64,000 bases of DNA, taken from assembly GCF_001889545.1 (NCBI RefSeq), contig NZ_CP018194.1, forward strand, positions 2,674,878 to 2,738,877, read 5' to 3'. The DNA comes from Granulibacter bethesdensis. Lineage in GTDB: Bacteria; Pseudomonadota; Alphaproteobacteria; Acetobacterales; Acetobacteraceae. The stretch's first letter is position 1. Each line of letters opens with the position of its first letter. The notes under the pieces are model-generated. The model saw only the letters and a program-made list of their open reading frames with translations. It had not been told where the DNA came from and did not search any database. This document shows, one piece after another, positions 25,103 to 34,329 of the stretch. The position numbers were made by a program, and so were the translations under genes.

Positions 25103-25239
25103 GGAGTTTTTTCCTCTTGTCGCGAGCGTGAACCGCTACGATCGCCATGGTGGGGGGTGTGGCTGAAACCGGTCATATCGTCAAGGCGCGATGGCCTGCC
25201 GGAAGGCCGGAACCGGCTGACAGCATAATGTCAGCGATT

Positions 25240-26079
25240 TCACAGATCATTCCAACCTATGAACTGCGCCTGTCTGCCCGTGAATGCGTCCCTTACGTGT
25301 GGATCAGTCAGGGCTGCGTATTCACCGGTCTGGTCGTATTCCGGCATCAGCGCCCGCAGGGTCGCATCAGGCCGGGCAGCCGGATGGGTATAGATTTCCG
25401 TGACACCGGACGGCAGATGCCTGCTCAGGCGCAGCAGCTTGTCGGATGTCATGTGCCCGCTCCAGCGCAGGCCGAACACGTGATCATTGACTGAAAGACC
25501 CGCTTTGCGCGCCTGCGCCCGCAGCATACCGGTCCAGCGATATAACAGCGTATCACTCAGGCCGGTCTTTTCTCCGCAGGCCGCCATGATGGCAGGCGGC
25601 TCCGCAGGAATACGGATCGCACGCAGACCATAATCCCGGCCGATCTCGCACAGCAGCTTCCCCACCGTCGGATGCAGATGCATGTGCTTGTGCGCATTGG
25701 CATGATCCAGCGTCAGCCCGGTGGCGCGGAAGGCCGCAAACTGGGCATCGATCTCCTCCGCCAGTTGCCGCCTCGCCGAGGGGGAAAAGAAATAGGTGAA
25801 ACCCCGCCGCACCTGATCGGAGCCGAAACGCCCCTGCTGATCGACCAGTGCCGGAATCCGGGCATACGGCAGCACGGAATCTCCCTCCACCAGCACCAGA
25901 TGCAGCCCGACCCGCAGAGAAGGCGTCTCCCGCGCCATGGCCACGGCCTCGGCCGCCGCCGGAGCCGCCACCATCAGGCTGCATGTCGACAGGATACCGT
26001 TGCGGTGGGCATCCAGCACCGCCTCATTCACCGCCGAGGTCAGGCCGAAATCATCAGCCGAGACGATGATCCGCCTCAT
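25240..26079 (-). CDS. hpnK: Hopanoid biosynthesis-associated deacetylase HpnK
   Basis: 279-residue YdjC-type carbohydrate deacetylase. In hopanoid producers HpnK removes the acetyl group from N-acetylglucosaminyl-bacteriohopanetetrol made by HpnI, giving the glucosaminyl form. Metal-site motifs are visible: SADDFGLTSAVNEAV at the N-terminus and LDHANAHKHMHLHPTV (about residues 124-139), with several histidines. ATG at 26079 is preferred because AGGA lies six bases upstream; GTG at 26082 precedes it. It follows hpnJ after an 87-bp gap that carries a strong hairpin. Confidence 0.92.
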   Translation of the reverse strand: MRRIIVSADDFGLTSAVNEAVLDAHRNGILSTCSLMVAAPAAAEAVAMARETPSLRVGLHLVLVEGDSVLPYARIPALVDQQGRFGSDQVRRGFTYFFSPSARRQLAEEIDAQFAAFRATGLTLDHANAHKHMHLHPTVGKLLCEIGRDYGLRAIRIPAEPPAIMAACGEKTGLSDTLLYRWTGMLRAQARKAGLSVNDHVFGLRWSGHMTSDKLLRLSRHLPSGVTEIYTHPAARPDATLRALMPEYDQTGEYAALTDPHVRDAFTGRQAQFIGWNDL

Positions 26080-26102
26080 CACCTGTCCTATCCTTCATAA
26101 GC

Positions 26103-26134
26103 GACAGGGCCAGAGAATGAACTCTGGCCCTGTC
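26103..26134. other. Perfect 13-bp hairpin between hpnJ and hpnK
   Basis: GACAGGGCCAGAG (26103-26115) and CTCTGGCCCTGTC (26122-26134) are exact inverted repeats around AATGAA. No T-run follows on the minus strand (GCTTATGAAGG), so it is not a classic terminator for hpnJ. It could be an RNA processing or stability element setting the hpnJ:hpnK ratio, or a partial terminator. Confidence 0.7.
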
Positions 26135-26166
26135 CCGTTATCCCTGTTTTAACCCGTACGGATCAA

Positions 26167-27603
26167 TCAGGCAGCGTTACGCTGGGTCTTGCGTTCCTTG
26201 AGGAACTGGAAGAACTCCACGCCCTCGCGCAGGCGACGCTTCATCATCTGCGGGCTGGTGATCATCTCACCGACGATGGAGGCGATCTTCGGCGCACGGA
26301 AATAGAATTTCCGGTAGAACTCCTCGACGCTCTGGAACATCTCGGTGTGGGTCAGGTGGTCGTAATGCAACGGCGCCATCTGGATGCCATGCTCGTCGAT
26401 CAGTTCCGCATGCTCGGCATCCAGCCAGCCATTCTCGACCGCCTGATTATACAGGAAGGTGCCCGGATACGGTGCGGCGAGGCTCACCTGCAACGTGTGC
26501 GGGTTCACTTCCTTCGCGTATTCGATCGTTTCCTGAATGGTTTCCTTCGTCTCACCCGGCAGGCCGAGGATGAAGGTACCATGAATCTTGATGCCGAGAT
26601 CGTGGCAATCCTTGGAGAATTTCTTTGCAACCTCGATCCGCAGACCCTTCTTGATGTTATGCAGGATCTGCTGGTTGCCGCTCTCATAGCCAACGAGCAG
26701 CAGGCGCAGGCCATTATCCTTCAAAATCTTCAGGGTTTCGCGCGGCACATTGGCCTTGGCGTTGCAGGACCATGTCACACCCAGCTTGCCCATCTCCCGT
26801 GCGATGGCCTCGGCACGGGGCAGATCGTCCGTGAAGGTATCGTCGTCGAAGAAGAATTCCTTCACCTGCGGGAAGTATTTCTTCGCCAGAGCGATTTCCT
26901 CGGCCACATGCTGCGGGCTGCGCACGCGGTAGCGATGGCCACCAACCGTCTGCGGCCACAGGCAGAAGGTACAGCGGGATTTACAGCCGCGCCCGGTATA
27001 CAGGCTCAGATAGGGATGCTTCAGATAGCCGATGAAGTAATCCTCGATCTTCAGATCACGCTTGTAGACCTCGGTCACGAAGGGAAGCTGGTCCATATCC
27101 TCCAGAATTTCACGATCCGGGTTATGGATGATCTCGCCATTGGCATTCCGCCAGGACAGGCCGGCAATGGTGGCCAGGTCGCGGCCCTCGGCCACTTCCT
27201 TGACGGTGAAGTCGAATTCATTGCGCGCCACCCAGTCAACCGGGCCGCCACTCTTCAGACTTTCCTCCGGCTGCACCGCCACTTTCGCACCGACGAAACC
27301 GATCTTGAGAGACGGGTTCACGTCTTTCAACGCCTGCGCCACCTTCACATCGGAGGCAAAGGAGGGGGAAGAGGTATGCATCACGCACAGCTCGTAATCC
27401 TTGATCTGCGCCGTCACCGTCTCCAGCGTGATCCCGGCCGGCGGAGCGTCGATCAGCTTGCTGCCCGGCACCATCGCAGCAGGCTGGGCCAGCCATGTCG
27501 GATACCAGAAGGAACGGATCTCGCGCCGCGCCTGATAACGGGAACCGGCTCCGCCATCAAATCCATCAAAGGAAGGCGGGTGCAGAAACAGGGTCTTCAT
27601 CAT
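26167..27603 (-). CDS. hpnJ: Hopanoid biosynthesis radical SAM protein HpnJ
   Basis: 478 residues with a B12-binding-like N-terminal half and a radical SAM core. The [4Fe-4S]/SAM motif reads GRGCKSRCTFCLWPQ (CxxxCxxC, about residues 208-222). HpnJ acts late in bacteriohopanetetrol cyclitol ether formation, contracting the glucosamine ring to the cyclitol. The N-terminal MKTLFLHPPSFDGFDGGAGSRY stretch is strongly typical of HpnJ. Two ATG codons lie in tandem at the start. It sits between hpnI and hpnK on the same strand, the order expected for glycosylation, deacetylation and ring contraction enzymes. Confidence 0.95.
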   Translation of the reverse strand: MMKTLFLHPPSFDGFDGGAGSRYQARREIRSFWYPTWLAQPAAMVPGSKLIDAPPAGITLETVTAQIKDYELCVMHTSSPSFASDVKVAQALKDVNPSLKIGFVGAKVAVQPEESLKSGGPVDWVARNEFDFTVKEVAEGRDLATIAGLSWRNANGEIIHNPDREILEDMDQLPFVTEVYKRDLKIEDYFIGYLKHPYLSLYTGRGCKSRCTFCLWPQTVGGHRYRVRSPQHVAEEIALAKKYFPQVKEFFFDDDTFTDDLPRAEAIAREMGKLGVTWSCNAKANVPRETLKILKDNGLRLLLVGYESGNQQILHNIKKGLRIEVAKKFSKDCHDLGIKIHGTFILGLPGETKETIQETIEYAKEVNPHTLQVSLAAPYPGTFLYNQAVENGWLDAEHAELIDEHGIQMAPLHYDHLTHTEMFQSVEEFYRKFYFRAPKIASIVGEMITSPQMMKRRLREGVEFFQFLKERKTQRNAA

Positions 27604-27723
27604 GAGCGTCGGTACCTCTTCATGAGTCGGCGCCGACAGGCCCGGCTCCGTTTACGCAATCTTACGCAGTCATTGTCTTACGTCATTGTGGCGCGGATAC
27701 GTATGCCCGCATTGCAATTGACC

Positions 27724-28908
27724 TCAGCCCTTCAGGAGGGGCTGCCCCGCCAGCGTCGCCTGCTGCATGGCCGGAGACGAGCGATAGGCCATCCGCGTCA
27801 CCTGCACCACCTGCCCGCGCCATTTGACATCCCCTTTGCGGAACGTGGCGAGAATGGTGGCCATCGACAACAGCTCCCGCACAGGCAGAAGCAGAAGAGA
27901 GGTCGCCGGAGCAAGCTTCAAAAGGTGGTCGATCCCGCGACTGACCAGAAAACGCACCATCCAGAAGGCAAAAAACACCGCCAGCGCCCAACCCGCCAGA
28001 CCGGACAGCGCCACACCCAGCATGGCCCAGAATAACGGAAACTGAAGAATGGAAAGAATGAACCCGACCGGGGCCACAGACTGAATGGTGCGTTGCCAGC
28101 GCAGCTCATGGTCGAACAGGGCGCGGATCGTGGTCTCCGGCACGGTGGTGGCAGGAACGGTGTCAGCCAGACCGACGCGCAGACCCTGCCCCACCATTAA
28201 GTGGCCCAGCACCGCATCATCGGCGATATGATGCGCAAGCACTGCCAGACCGCCCAGATTTTCCAGCGTCTCCCGCCGCAGCGCCATGGTGGCACCCAGG
28301 CAATCCTGACGGCCCAGCAGACGCGCAACCAGCGCACCGGGCAGGAACTGATGGGAAATACCCGCCATGCCCAGAGTACCGACCAGACCGGATTGCGGCG
28401 ATACACCGGAATACAGAGTGGTTACCAGCCCGGTTTGAGGCTGCTCCAGCGCAGTAACCAGACGTCGGAGATAATCCCGCGTGACATGGACATCGCTATC
28501 CGCAATCACCAGCACATCATGCCGGGCGCTTGGATACATGTTGATAAGATTGGCAATTTTCCGATTTTCGCCATGCGGTGTGGGATCAACCACCATCACG
28601 ATATCCAGATGGGGAAACCGTCCCTGCAAACGACGCACGACATGACGGGCGGGGTCACTTGCGCTCTGTACACCGAAAACCAGTTGATAATGCGGGTAAT
28701 CCTGCTGACAGAAGCTTTCCAGCGCCTGCTCGAGCAGCGGCTCCTCACCATGCAACGGTTTCATGATGGTGACGGCGGGCCAGTCCTGCCGGGGGGGCAG
28801 AGGCTGCCTTGCATGCCTGGCAAATGTCCACACAGCCCCGAGGCCGAGAACGGTCTGCACCATCCCGATCCCGGCCAGAGCCATGGTCGTATCAGCAAAA
28901 AAGAGCAT
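27724..28908 (-). CDS. hpnI: Hopanoid glycosyltransferase HpnI
   Basis: 394-residue membrane-bound GT2 enzyme that adds N-acetylglucosamine to bacteriohopanetetrol, the first step toward the cyclitol ether. An N-terminal membrane helix is followed by PAVTIMKPLHGEEPLLEQALESFCQQDYPHYQLVFGVQ, the ceramide-glucosyltransferase-like opening (residues about 45-83). DSDVHV (about 138-143) provides the DxD metal site, and QxxRW-type RWQRTIQS comes later. C-terminal helices complete the protein. ATG 28908 follows an in-frame GTG. It lies 51 bp after hpnM and 120 bp before hpnJ. Confidence 0.94.
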   Translation of the reverse strand: MLFFADTTMALAGIGMVQTVLGLGAVWTFARHARQPLPPRQDWPAVTIMKPLHGEEPLLEQALESFCQQDYPHYQLVFGVQSASDPARHVVRRLQGRFPHLDIVMVVDPTPHGENRKIANLINMYPSARHDVLVIADSDVHVTRDYLRRLVTALEQPQTGLVTTLYSGVSPQSGLVGTLGMAGISHQFLPGALVARLLGRQDCLGATMALRRETLENLGGLAVLAHHIADDAVLGHLMVGQGLRVGLADTVPATTVPETTIRALFDHELRWQRTIQSVAPVGFILSILQFPLFWAMLGVALSGLAGWALAVFFAFWMVRFLVSRGIDHLLKLAPATSLLLLPVRELLSMATILATFRKGDVKWRGQVVQVTRMAYRSSPAMQQATLAGQPLLKG

Positions 28909-28959
28909 CACTCAAAAAACCGGACTAAAATCTTGAGGAACACATCGGGACACGCTTCA

Positions 28960-29604
28960 TCACATCGTGCCACCGGACAGGTCCGATATTTTCTGCCGGA
29001 GTTTGTCCAGGAGATTATCCGGCCCGGCTGCCAGCAATGTGCGGAAATCGGAACGTGTCACCGCCACCTGGCTGATCGAGCCATCCAGCAGAACATCAAC
29101 GACTTTCCACTGCCCGCCATCATTACGCATCAGATAGTCAATGCGATTGGCGGTGCCGTCACTCACGATCTGGCTCTGTACCACCTGATCGCTACCGGAT
29201 GCCACCGGGTTAGGTGATACCCGGAAGGACTGGCCATCAAAGCTCGAGAATTCGGAAACGTAACGCGCCACAGTAAAGCGCGTGAAAACATCCAGCAGCC
29301 GGGATTGTTGTTCCGGCGTCAGGCTGTTCCATTTCAGACCGACGGAATTTTTCAGCAGCAGCGGCAGGTCCAGAACCTGCTGCACGACCGGAGCCAATGT
29401 CTGGTAACGCTGGGGAAAAGGAACCGCACTGCCCTGTTTCATAATACCAAGCAGCGCCTGATTGAGCCGTTCGATCTGGGCGGACGGACCTGCCGTCTGG
29501 GCCTGTGCCGCAATGGGAACCAGGCTCGTCGTGAAGGAAAGCCCGGCAACCGGTGCCCACAACACCAGTCCCTGTAATAGAGACGCGCGGATGAATCTTT
29601 TCAT
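28960..29604 (-). CDS. hpnM: Hopanoid-associated MlaC/Ttg2D-like periplasmic protein HpnM
   Basis: 214 residues with a clear signal peptide (basic [12 protein letters not shown], hydrophobic core, AQAQTAGPS cleavage region). The mature part belongs to the MlaC/toluene-tolerance family of periplasmic lipid carriers: [31 protein letters not shown] and [33 protein letters not shown]. In hopanoid clusters this member is called HpnM and is thought to help move hopanoids to the outer membrane. The ATG overlaps the dxs stop by four bases, tying it to precursor synthesis. Confidence 0.9.
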   Translation of the reverse strand: MKRFIRASLLQGLVLWAPVAGLSFTTSLVPIAAQAQTAGPSAQIERLNQALLGIMKQGSAVPFPQRYQTLAPVVQQVLDLPLLLKNSVGLKWNSLTPEQQSRLLDVFTRFTVARYVSEFSSFDGQSFRVSPNPVASGSDQVVQSQIVSDGTANRIDYLMRNDGGQWKVVDVLLDGSISQVAVTRSDFRTLLAAGPDNLLDKLRQKISDLSGGTM

Positions 29605-31610
29605 CGTGACGGCACCTTCCGGGTCATTGTCTGTTCCAGCAATTTCAGGACGGTATCGCGAATTGCCTGATGGTCAAGTCCGGCCTGTCTGATCTGGTTT
29701 GGCTGTGTATCATGGTCGATATAGCGATCCGGCAGGATCATGGAGCGGATTTTCAGGGCATGGCCATCGCGCCCATCCAGCAGGCCGGACTGCGCCAGAT
29801 GCTGCATCACGTGGCTGGCATAGCCGCCTATCGAGCCTTCCTCAACGACCACGAGAACGTCGTTCTCCCGCGCCAGACGCTCCACCAGCGCCGTGTCCAG
29901 CGGCTTCACAAAGCGGCCATCCGCCACCGTCACCGTCAGGCCATGCGTGGCAAGATCATCCGCCGCCAGCAGGGCATCCTGCAACCGAGTGCCTATGCTC
30001 AGGATCGCGATCCCGCTCCGGCCATCCCGCACGATGCGGCCCTGACCGATCGGCAGGATATCCCCGCGCAGGCGACCTTTCCCATCACGCGGCAGCGCAA
30101 CACCCACGCCTTCACCACGCGGATAACGCACCGCACTCGGCCCCGCATCATACGCCGCAACCGTCGCCACAGCATGCACGAGCTCCGCCTCATCAGACGG
30201 AGACATGATCATCATCCCGGGCAGACAGCCCAGATACGCCATGTCGAAGCTGCCAGCATGCGTCGCGCCATCGGCACCCACCAGACCCGCACGGTCAATC
30301 GCAAAGCGAACCGGAAGGTTCTGGATCGCAACGTCATGCACCAGCTGGTCATAACCGCGTTGCAGGAAGGTCGAATACAGCGCGCAGAACGGAACCATCC
30401 CCTCCACCGCCAGACCAGCCGCAAACGTCACCGCATGCTGCTCCGCGATCCCGACATCAAAGCAACGATCCGGGAAGCGCTTCTCAAACGCATCCAGACC
30501 CGTGCCCGACGGCATCGCCGCATTGATCGCAACCACCCGGGGATTATCCTCCGCCGCCGCAATCAGCGCCTCTGCAAAGACTTTCGTGTAGGTCGGCGGC
30601 GCAGGCTTCGCGCCCGGAACAGGCGCAGGCTTGATCTGCTCGCCCGTCACAACATTGAACCGGCTCACCGCGTGATATTTGTCCGCAGACGCCTCCGCAG
30701 GGGCATAGCCATGCCCCTTCCGCGTGATCGCATGCACCAGGATCGGACCCGTCTCCTCCGCATCCCGCACATTGCGCAGAACCGGCAGAAGATGATCCAG
30801 ATTATGACCGTCAATCGGGCCTACGTAATAGAAGCCCAGCTCCTCGAACAGCGTGCCGCCCGTCAGGATGCCGCGGGCATATTCCTCCGCACGGCGCGCC
30901 GTCCGCTCGATCCCCCGCGGGAAATGGCGCGCCATCTTCCCAGCCAGATCACGCAGGTTCAGGAAGCTCCGCGATGACAGCAGACGCGACAGATATGCCG
31001 ACATCGCCCCCACAGGAGGCGCAATCGACATGTCATTGTCGTTCAGGATCACCACCAGACGCGACTTCAGGCTGCCGGCGTTGTTCATCGCCTCATACAC
31101 CATCCCCGCGCTCATCGCCCCGTCGCCGATCACAGCGATCACATGCTCCGGTCCCGCCCCGACCTCGCCCGCCGCACGCCGCAGATCGCGCGCCACCGCC
31201 ATGCCAAGTCCAGCCGAGATCGAGGTCGAGCTGTGGCCCGCGCCGAACGGGTCGTATTCGCTCTCCGAACGCTTCGTAAAGCCGGACAGACCCCCACCCA
31301 TCCGCAGCGTGCGAATACGATCCCGGCGACCTGTCAGGATCTTGTGAGGATAAGCCTGATGACCAACATCCCAGATCAGACGGTCAGACGGCGTGTCGAA
31401 CACCGCATGGATCGCCACCGTCAGCTCAATCACGCCAAGCGCCGCGCCAAGATGCCCGCCCGTGACCGAGACAGCGTCTACCGTCTCCGCACGAAGCTCA
31501 TCCGCAACCGCGCGCAGTTGCTCCGATGACATGTTCCGTAAATCAGACGGGTAACGAACACGGTCCAGGGTCGGAGTCTCATGGCGACGGCCAGGGGTTG
31601 TATCAGTCAT
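29601..31610 (-). CDS. dxs: 1-deoxy-D-xylulose-5-phosphate synthase
   Basis: 669-residue thiamine-diphosphate enzyme, first step of the MEP pathway: pyruvate plus glyceraldehyde-3-phosphate to DXP. Motifs include [19 protein letters not shown], the ThDP site [18 protein letters not shown] with [15 protein letters not shown], and the transketolase pyrimidine-domain signature [17 protein letters not shown]. Its position as first gene of the hpnM-hpnI-hpnJ-hpnK run suggests a copy dedicated to hopanoid supply; whether another dxs exists cannot be seen here. The promoter should lie in the gap upstream of 31610. Confidence 0.97.
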   Translation of the reverse strand: MTDTTPGRRHETPTLDRVRYPSDLRNMSSEQLRAVADELRAETVDAVSVTGGHLGAALGVIELTVAIHAVFDTPSDRLIWDVGHQAYPHKILTGRRDRIRTLRMGGGLSGFTKRSESEYDPFGAGHSSTSISAGLGMAVARDLRRAAGEVGAGPEHVIAVIGDGAMSAGMVYEAMNNAGSLKSRLVVILNDNDMSIAPPVGAMSAYLSRLLSSRSFLNLRDLAGKMARHFPRGIERTARRAEEYARGILTGGTLFEELGFYYVGPIDGHNLDHLLPVLRNVRDAEETGPILVHAITRKGHGYAPAEASADKYHAVSRFNVVTGEQIKPAPVPGAKPAPPTYTKVFAEALIAAAEDNPRVVAINAAMPSGTGLDAFEKRFPDRCFDVGIAEQHAVTFAAGLAVEGMVPFCALYSTFLQRGYDQLVHDVAIQNLPVRFAIDRAGLVGADGATHAGSFDMAYLGCLPGMMIMSPSDEAELVHAVATVAAYDAGPSAVRYPRGEGVGVALPRDGKGRLRGDILPIGQGRIVRDGRSGIAILSIGTRLQDALLAADDLATHGLTVTVADGRFVKPLDTALVERLARENDVLVVVEEGSIGGYASHVMQHLAQSGLLDGRDGHALKIRSMILPDRYIDHDTQPNQIRQAGLDHQAIRDTVLKLLEQTMTRKVPSR

Positions 31611-32343
31611 GCGAACTCTTCATCCTGCGGCGCGCAGCCGCTTCAATTCTTGAACACCACCCGGACTTCCCGTCCGCCCTTCCCCCCGGAAGACCAGACG
31701 GCCCGATTCCCTCACGGGCTGGACCCTGTCCGAGCTGAGCGGTGGCAGCGGTCTTGATGACCAGAGACCACTCGCGCAGTTCGCATTCCCCTCTATCCAA
31801 ATCCGGCAACTCCTTGATTGCATGTTTCATGTGGAACCGTCTGCGGCAACCCCAAACCCGCAGCCACCCCGATCACAATGTCCGAATCCATCAAGAAGCG
31901 TGCTTTATGAGCAACACTGTGGTGATAACCTGTCCTGCTTTTAATGGAAGACTCTCAAACATGGCATGGAATGATTTACGTCTCGTAAACTGAATGATTG
32001 GCTCTCAAAAACGGCACTGACAGGCGGTCATGCCCCGACAAAAAACTTTTCTGATCCTGAACAGAACAGCTCGCCCCTGCTTTGCACACCGTGCTGCCAC
32101 GCATTTCCAGTCTGGACCCGTGCGGTCCGGATGGTGTAGCGAAACTGGCCCCATGCCCGGCCTGAACTGCCCGGGCATACAGCATGATGAGGCTATCATT
32201 TATCGTTCCGTCATATCATGTTCCAGAGCATCCATGGCCAACCCGTCGGATCTACCCGGATCGTATGATTGGCTTATCCCTGATGCCCGGTCCACGACCG
32301 GTCATCCGACCGCAGTTTTGACCAAAGGCTGAGGAAGTTCCGT
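31611..32343. other. 733-bp non-coding gap between dxs and hpnH
   Basis: This divergent region must hold promoters for both dxs and hpnH. Open frames in it (for example 31603-31830 minus and 32030-32332 plus) have no recognisable protein character. It contains two tidy hairpins on the hpnH side: TCTGGACC/GGTCCGGA (32111-32131) and ATGCCCGG/CCGGGCAT (32153-32178). I found no thiamine or other known riboswitch, no tRNA, and no single convincing -35/-10 pair. The hpnH ribosome site GAGGA lies just before 32344. Confidence 0.6.
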
Positions 32344-33525
32344 ATGGCTGTGCCGCTGCACCAGGCGATCCGCGTAGGCGCCTATGTGATGAAGCAACAT
32401 CTGCTGGGGCGGAAACGCTATCCGCTGGTCCTGATGCTGGAACCGCTGTTCCGTTGCAATCTGGCCTGCGCGGGTTGCGGCAAGATCGATTACCCGGCGG
32501 AAATCCTCAACCAGCGCCTGTCCGTGGCAGAGTGCCTCGAAGCCGTCGATGAATGCGGCGCGCCCGTTGTGGTGATCGCCGGTGGCGAGCCGCTGCTGCA
32601 CAAGGAACTCGATCAGGTGGTCGAGGGCATCATTGCCCGTAAAAAATTCGTGATCGTCTGCACCAATGCCCTGCTGCTCGAAAAGAAGATGCATCTTTTC
32701 AAGCCGAGCAAGTGGTTCTCCTGGTCGGTCCATCTGGATGGAGACCAGGAAGATCACGACAAATCGGTCTGTCAGGATGGCGTCTACGAACGCGCGGTGG
32801 AAGCCATCCGCCGCGTGAAGCAGGCCGGATTCCGCACCATTATCAACTCCACCCTGTTCGACACCGCCGATCCGGAGCGCATGGCGCGCTTCTTCGACGA
32901 TGTCATGGAAATCGGCGTGGACGGGATCAGCGTCTCCCCCGGCTACGCGTATGAGCGTGCGCCGGATCAGCAGCACTTCCTGAACCGTCGTCGCACGAAA
33001 GACCTGTTCCGCGGGATTTTTGCCCGTGCGGACAAGACAAAGAAGAAATGGGAGTTCAATCAGTCCTCCCTGTTCCTGGATTTCCTGGCCGGAAACCAGA
33101 CTTTCAAATGCACCCCGTGGGGTAACCCGACACGCACCTATTTCGGCTGGCAACGCCCCTGTTATCTGCTCGGTGAAGGCTATGCCAAATCCTTCAAGGA
33201 GCTGATGGAGGAAACTGACTGGGATGCCTACGGCACCGGCAATTACGAAAAATGCGCCGACTGCATGGTGCATTCCGGATATGAAGCCACCGCCGTCGCC
33301 GAGGCTGTCAGCAAACCGTGGAAAGCCGCCAAGCTCGCCCTGACCGGCATCAGGACCACTGGTGACATGGCCCCCGATATTCCGCTGACCAACCAGCGTC
33401 CGGCCCAGTATGTTTTCAGCCGGCACGTTGAAACCGCGCTGGAAAAAATCCGCGCCGAGCAGGCTGGCGCTTCCAAACCCCCCAAGACTGTGGTTCGCCA
33501 CGTAGCCGCCGGGGCTGGAGACTAA
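32344..33525 (+). CDS. hpnH: Adenosyl-hopene transferase HpnH (radical SAM)
   Basis: 393-residue radical SAM enzyme that joins a 5'-deoxyadenosyl group to diploptene, the first step of the C35 side chain. The cluster motif is FRCNLACAGCGKIDYP (CxxxCxxC, about 37-52). A C-terminal SPASM-like cysteine set is seen in FKCTPWGNPTRTYFGWQRPC and NYEKCADCMVHSG. MAVPLHQAIRVGAYV is the usual HpnH opening. GAGGA precedes the ATG by nine bases. It is transcribed away from dxs and meets hpnG head-on. Confidence 0.96.
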   Translation: MAVPLHQAIRVGAYVMKQHLLGRKRYPLVLMLEPLFRCNLACAGCGKIDYPAEILNQRLSVAECLEAVDECGAPVVVIAGGEPLLHKELDQVVEGIIARKKFVIVCTNALLLEKKMHLFKPSKWFSWSVHLDGDQEDHDKSVCQDGVYERAVEAIRRVKQAGFRTIINSTLFDTADPERMARFFDDVMEIGVDGISVSPGYAYERAPDQQHFLNRRRTKDLFRGIFARADKTKKKWEFNQSSLFLDFLAGNQTFKCTPWGNPTRTYFGWQRPCYLLGEGYAKSFKELMEETDWDAYGTGNYEKCADCMVHSGYEATAVAEAVSKPWKAAKLALTGIRTTGDMAPDIPLTNQRPAQYVFSRHVETALEKIRAEQAGASKPPKTVVRHVAAGAGD

Positions 33526-33535
33526 GCTGATTTCT

Positions 33536-33566
33536 CCCCCGATCGTGCAAACGGTCGGGGGTTTTT
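33536..33566 (+). terminator. Rho-independent terminator of hpnH
   Basis: CCCCCGATCG pairs with CGGTCGGGGG (one mismatch-tolerant position) around TGCAAA, followed by TTTTTCTTT. It starts 11 bp after the hpnH stop codon and lies before the end of the convergent hpnG. Confidence 0.9.
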
Positions 33567-33572
33567 CTTTAC

Positions 33573-34193
33573 TCAGGTCAGAGTCGGCCACTGAAACTGA
33601 CGCAGGGTTCTCCGGGCCGCCGCAGCATCCCGTGCCAGCGCCATCAGGGAACCTAGCTGCGAAGGCTGACGCAGAATTGATCCTGCCACCCTGAACACAC
33701 CGATCGCCCCGGTTTGATCCAGCGCCAGCAACGCCGCAGGCGGCAAATCCCTGTCCGCCGGATCACACACTGCCCGGACGATCGAAAAAGGGATGCCATA
33801 CAGGGCCGCCACCCGCGCCACCGCCCCGCTTTCCAGATCGACCGCCCCTGCACCGGTCTGATGAAACAGCGCGGCCTTGTCCTTCCGACTGGCCACGACC
33901 TGCCGGGTTGCAACCATACGCCGCAAGGTACTGCCGACCGGCCATAACGGGTCTGTCCGATAAATGACCCCTTCCTCGATCAACTCGGCCGGAATCAGCA
34001 GGGCACCCGGCACAATGGCCGGATCAAGGCCACCTGCCAGACCGAAACTGACCAGCCGATCCACCCCGCTTTCAGCCAGATGAATGGCAGCCCGTTCCGC
34101 GCCCTCGGGCTCCCCTCCACCGACCGCGGCAATACCGAACCCGCGCAGGAGTCTTGCTTCAGCCTGTAAGCCCACGACCACGCCGGTTTTCAT
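33573..34193 (-). CDS. hpnG: Hopanoid-associated phosphorylase HpnG
   Basis: 206-residue member of the nucleoside phosphorylase family. HpnG removes adenine from adenosylhopane, the product of HpnH, to give ribosylhopane or its phosphate. Family features include the VVGLQAEARLL opening, FGLAGGLDPAIVPGALLIP (about 50-68) and AVDLESGAVARVAALYGIPF, where the glutamate binds ribose. The ATG at 34193 follows an in-frame GTG. Facing hpnH, it completes the HpnH-HpnG pair of consecutive steps. Confidence 0.92.
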   Translation of the reverse strand: MKTGVVVGLQAEARLLRGFGIAAVGGGEPEGAERAAIHLAESGVDRLVSFGLAGGLDPAIVPGALLIPAELIEEGVIYRTDPLWPVGSTLRRMVATRQVVASRKDKAALFHQTGAGAVDLESGAVARVAALYGIPFSIVRAVCDPADRDLPPAALLALDQTGAIGVFRVAGSILRQPSQLGSLMALARDAAAARRTLRQFQWPTLT

Positions 34194-34329
34194 CACCGCA
34201 TCCCGCCTTCATCACCTGTTCGGGGCTGTTTGAAGCAAAGCACGCCCATACGGGCAAATACGACCCGTCATAGCCTGTGCGCTTCTGTCCCCTCTCGTCA
34301 TTCCGTGCAGTCTGTGCCACCAGAGGAAC

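Noticed and set aside
25103-25239. SAM riboswitch upstream of metK
   Set aside because: I could not match SAM-I, SAM-II or SAM/SAH consensus elements. Only a 6-bp hairpin is present. A covariance-model scan would settle it.
26347-28035. 562-codon open frame opposite hpnJ and hpnI
   Set aside because: It spans two clear hopanoid genes and the gap between them; no independent start signals or domains.
31611-31760. Thiamine pyrophosphate riboswitch upstream of dxs
   Set aside because: The CUGAGA and related conserved segments of the THI element are not found on the minus strand.
31603-31830. 75-codon minus-strand frame before dxs, considered as an exonuclease VII small subunit
   Set aside because: The translation lacks the XseB coiled-coil pattern and is rich in Gly/Arg; no support beyond an open frame.
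32030-32332. 100-codon + strand frame before hpnH
   Set aside because: No family resemblance, irregular composition, no good ribosome site; it overlaps the two hairpins.
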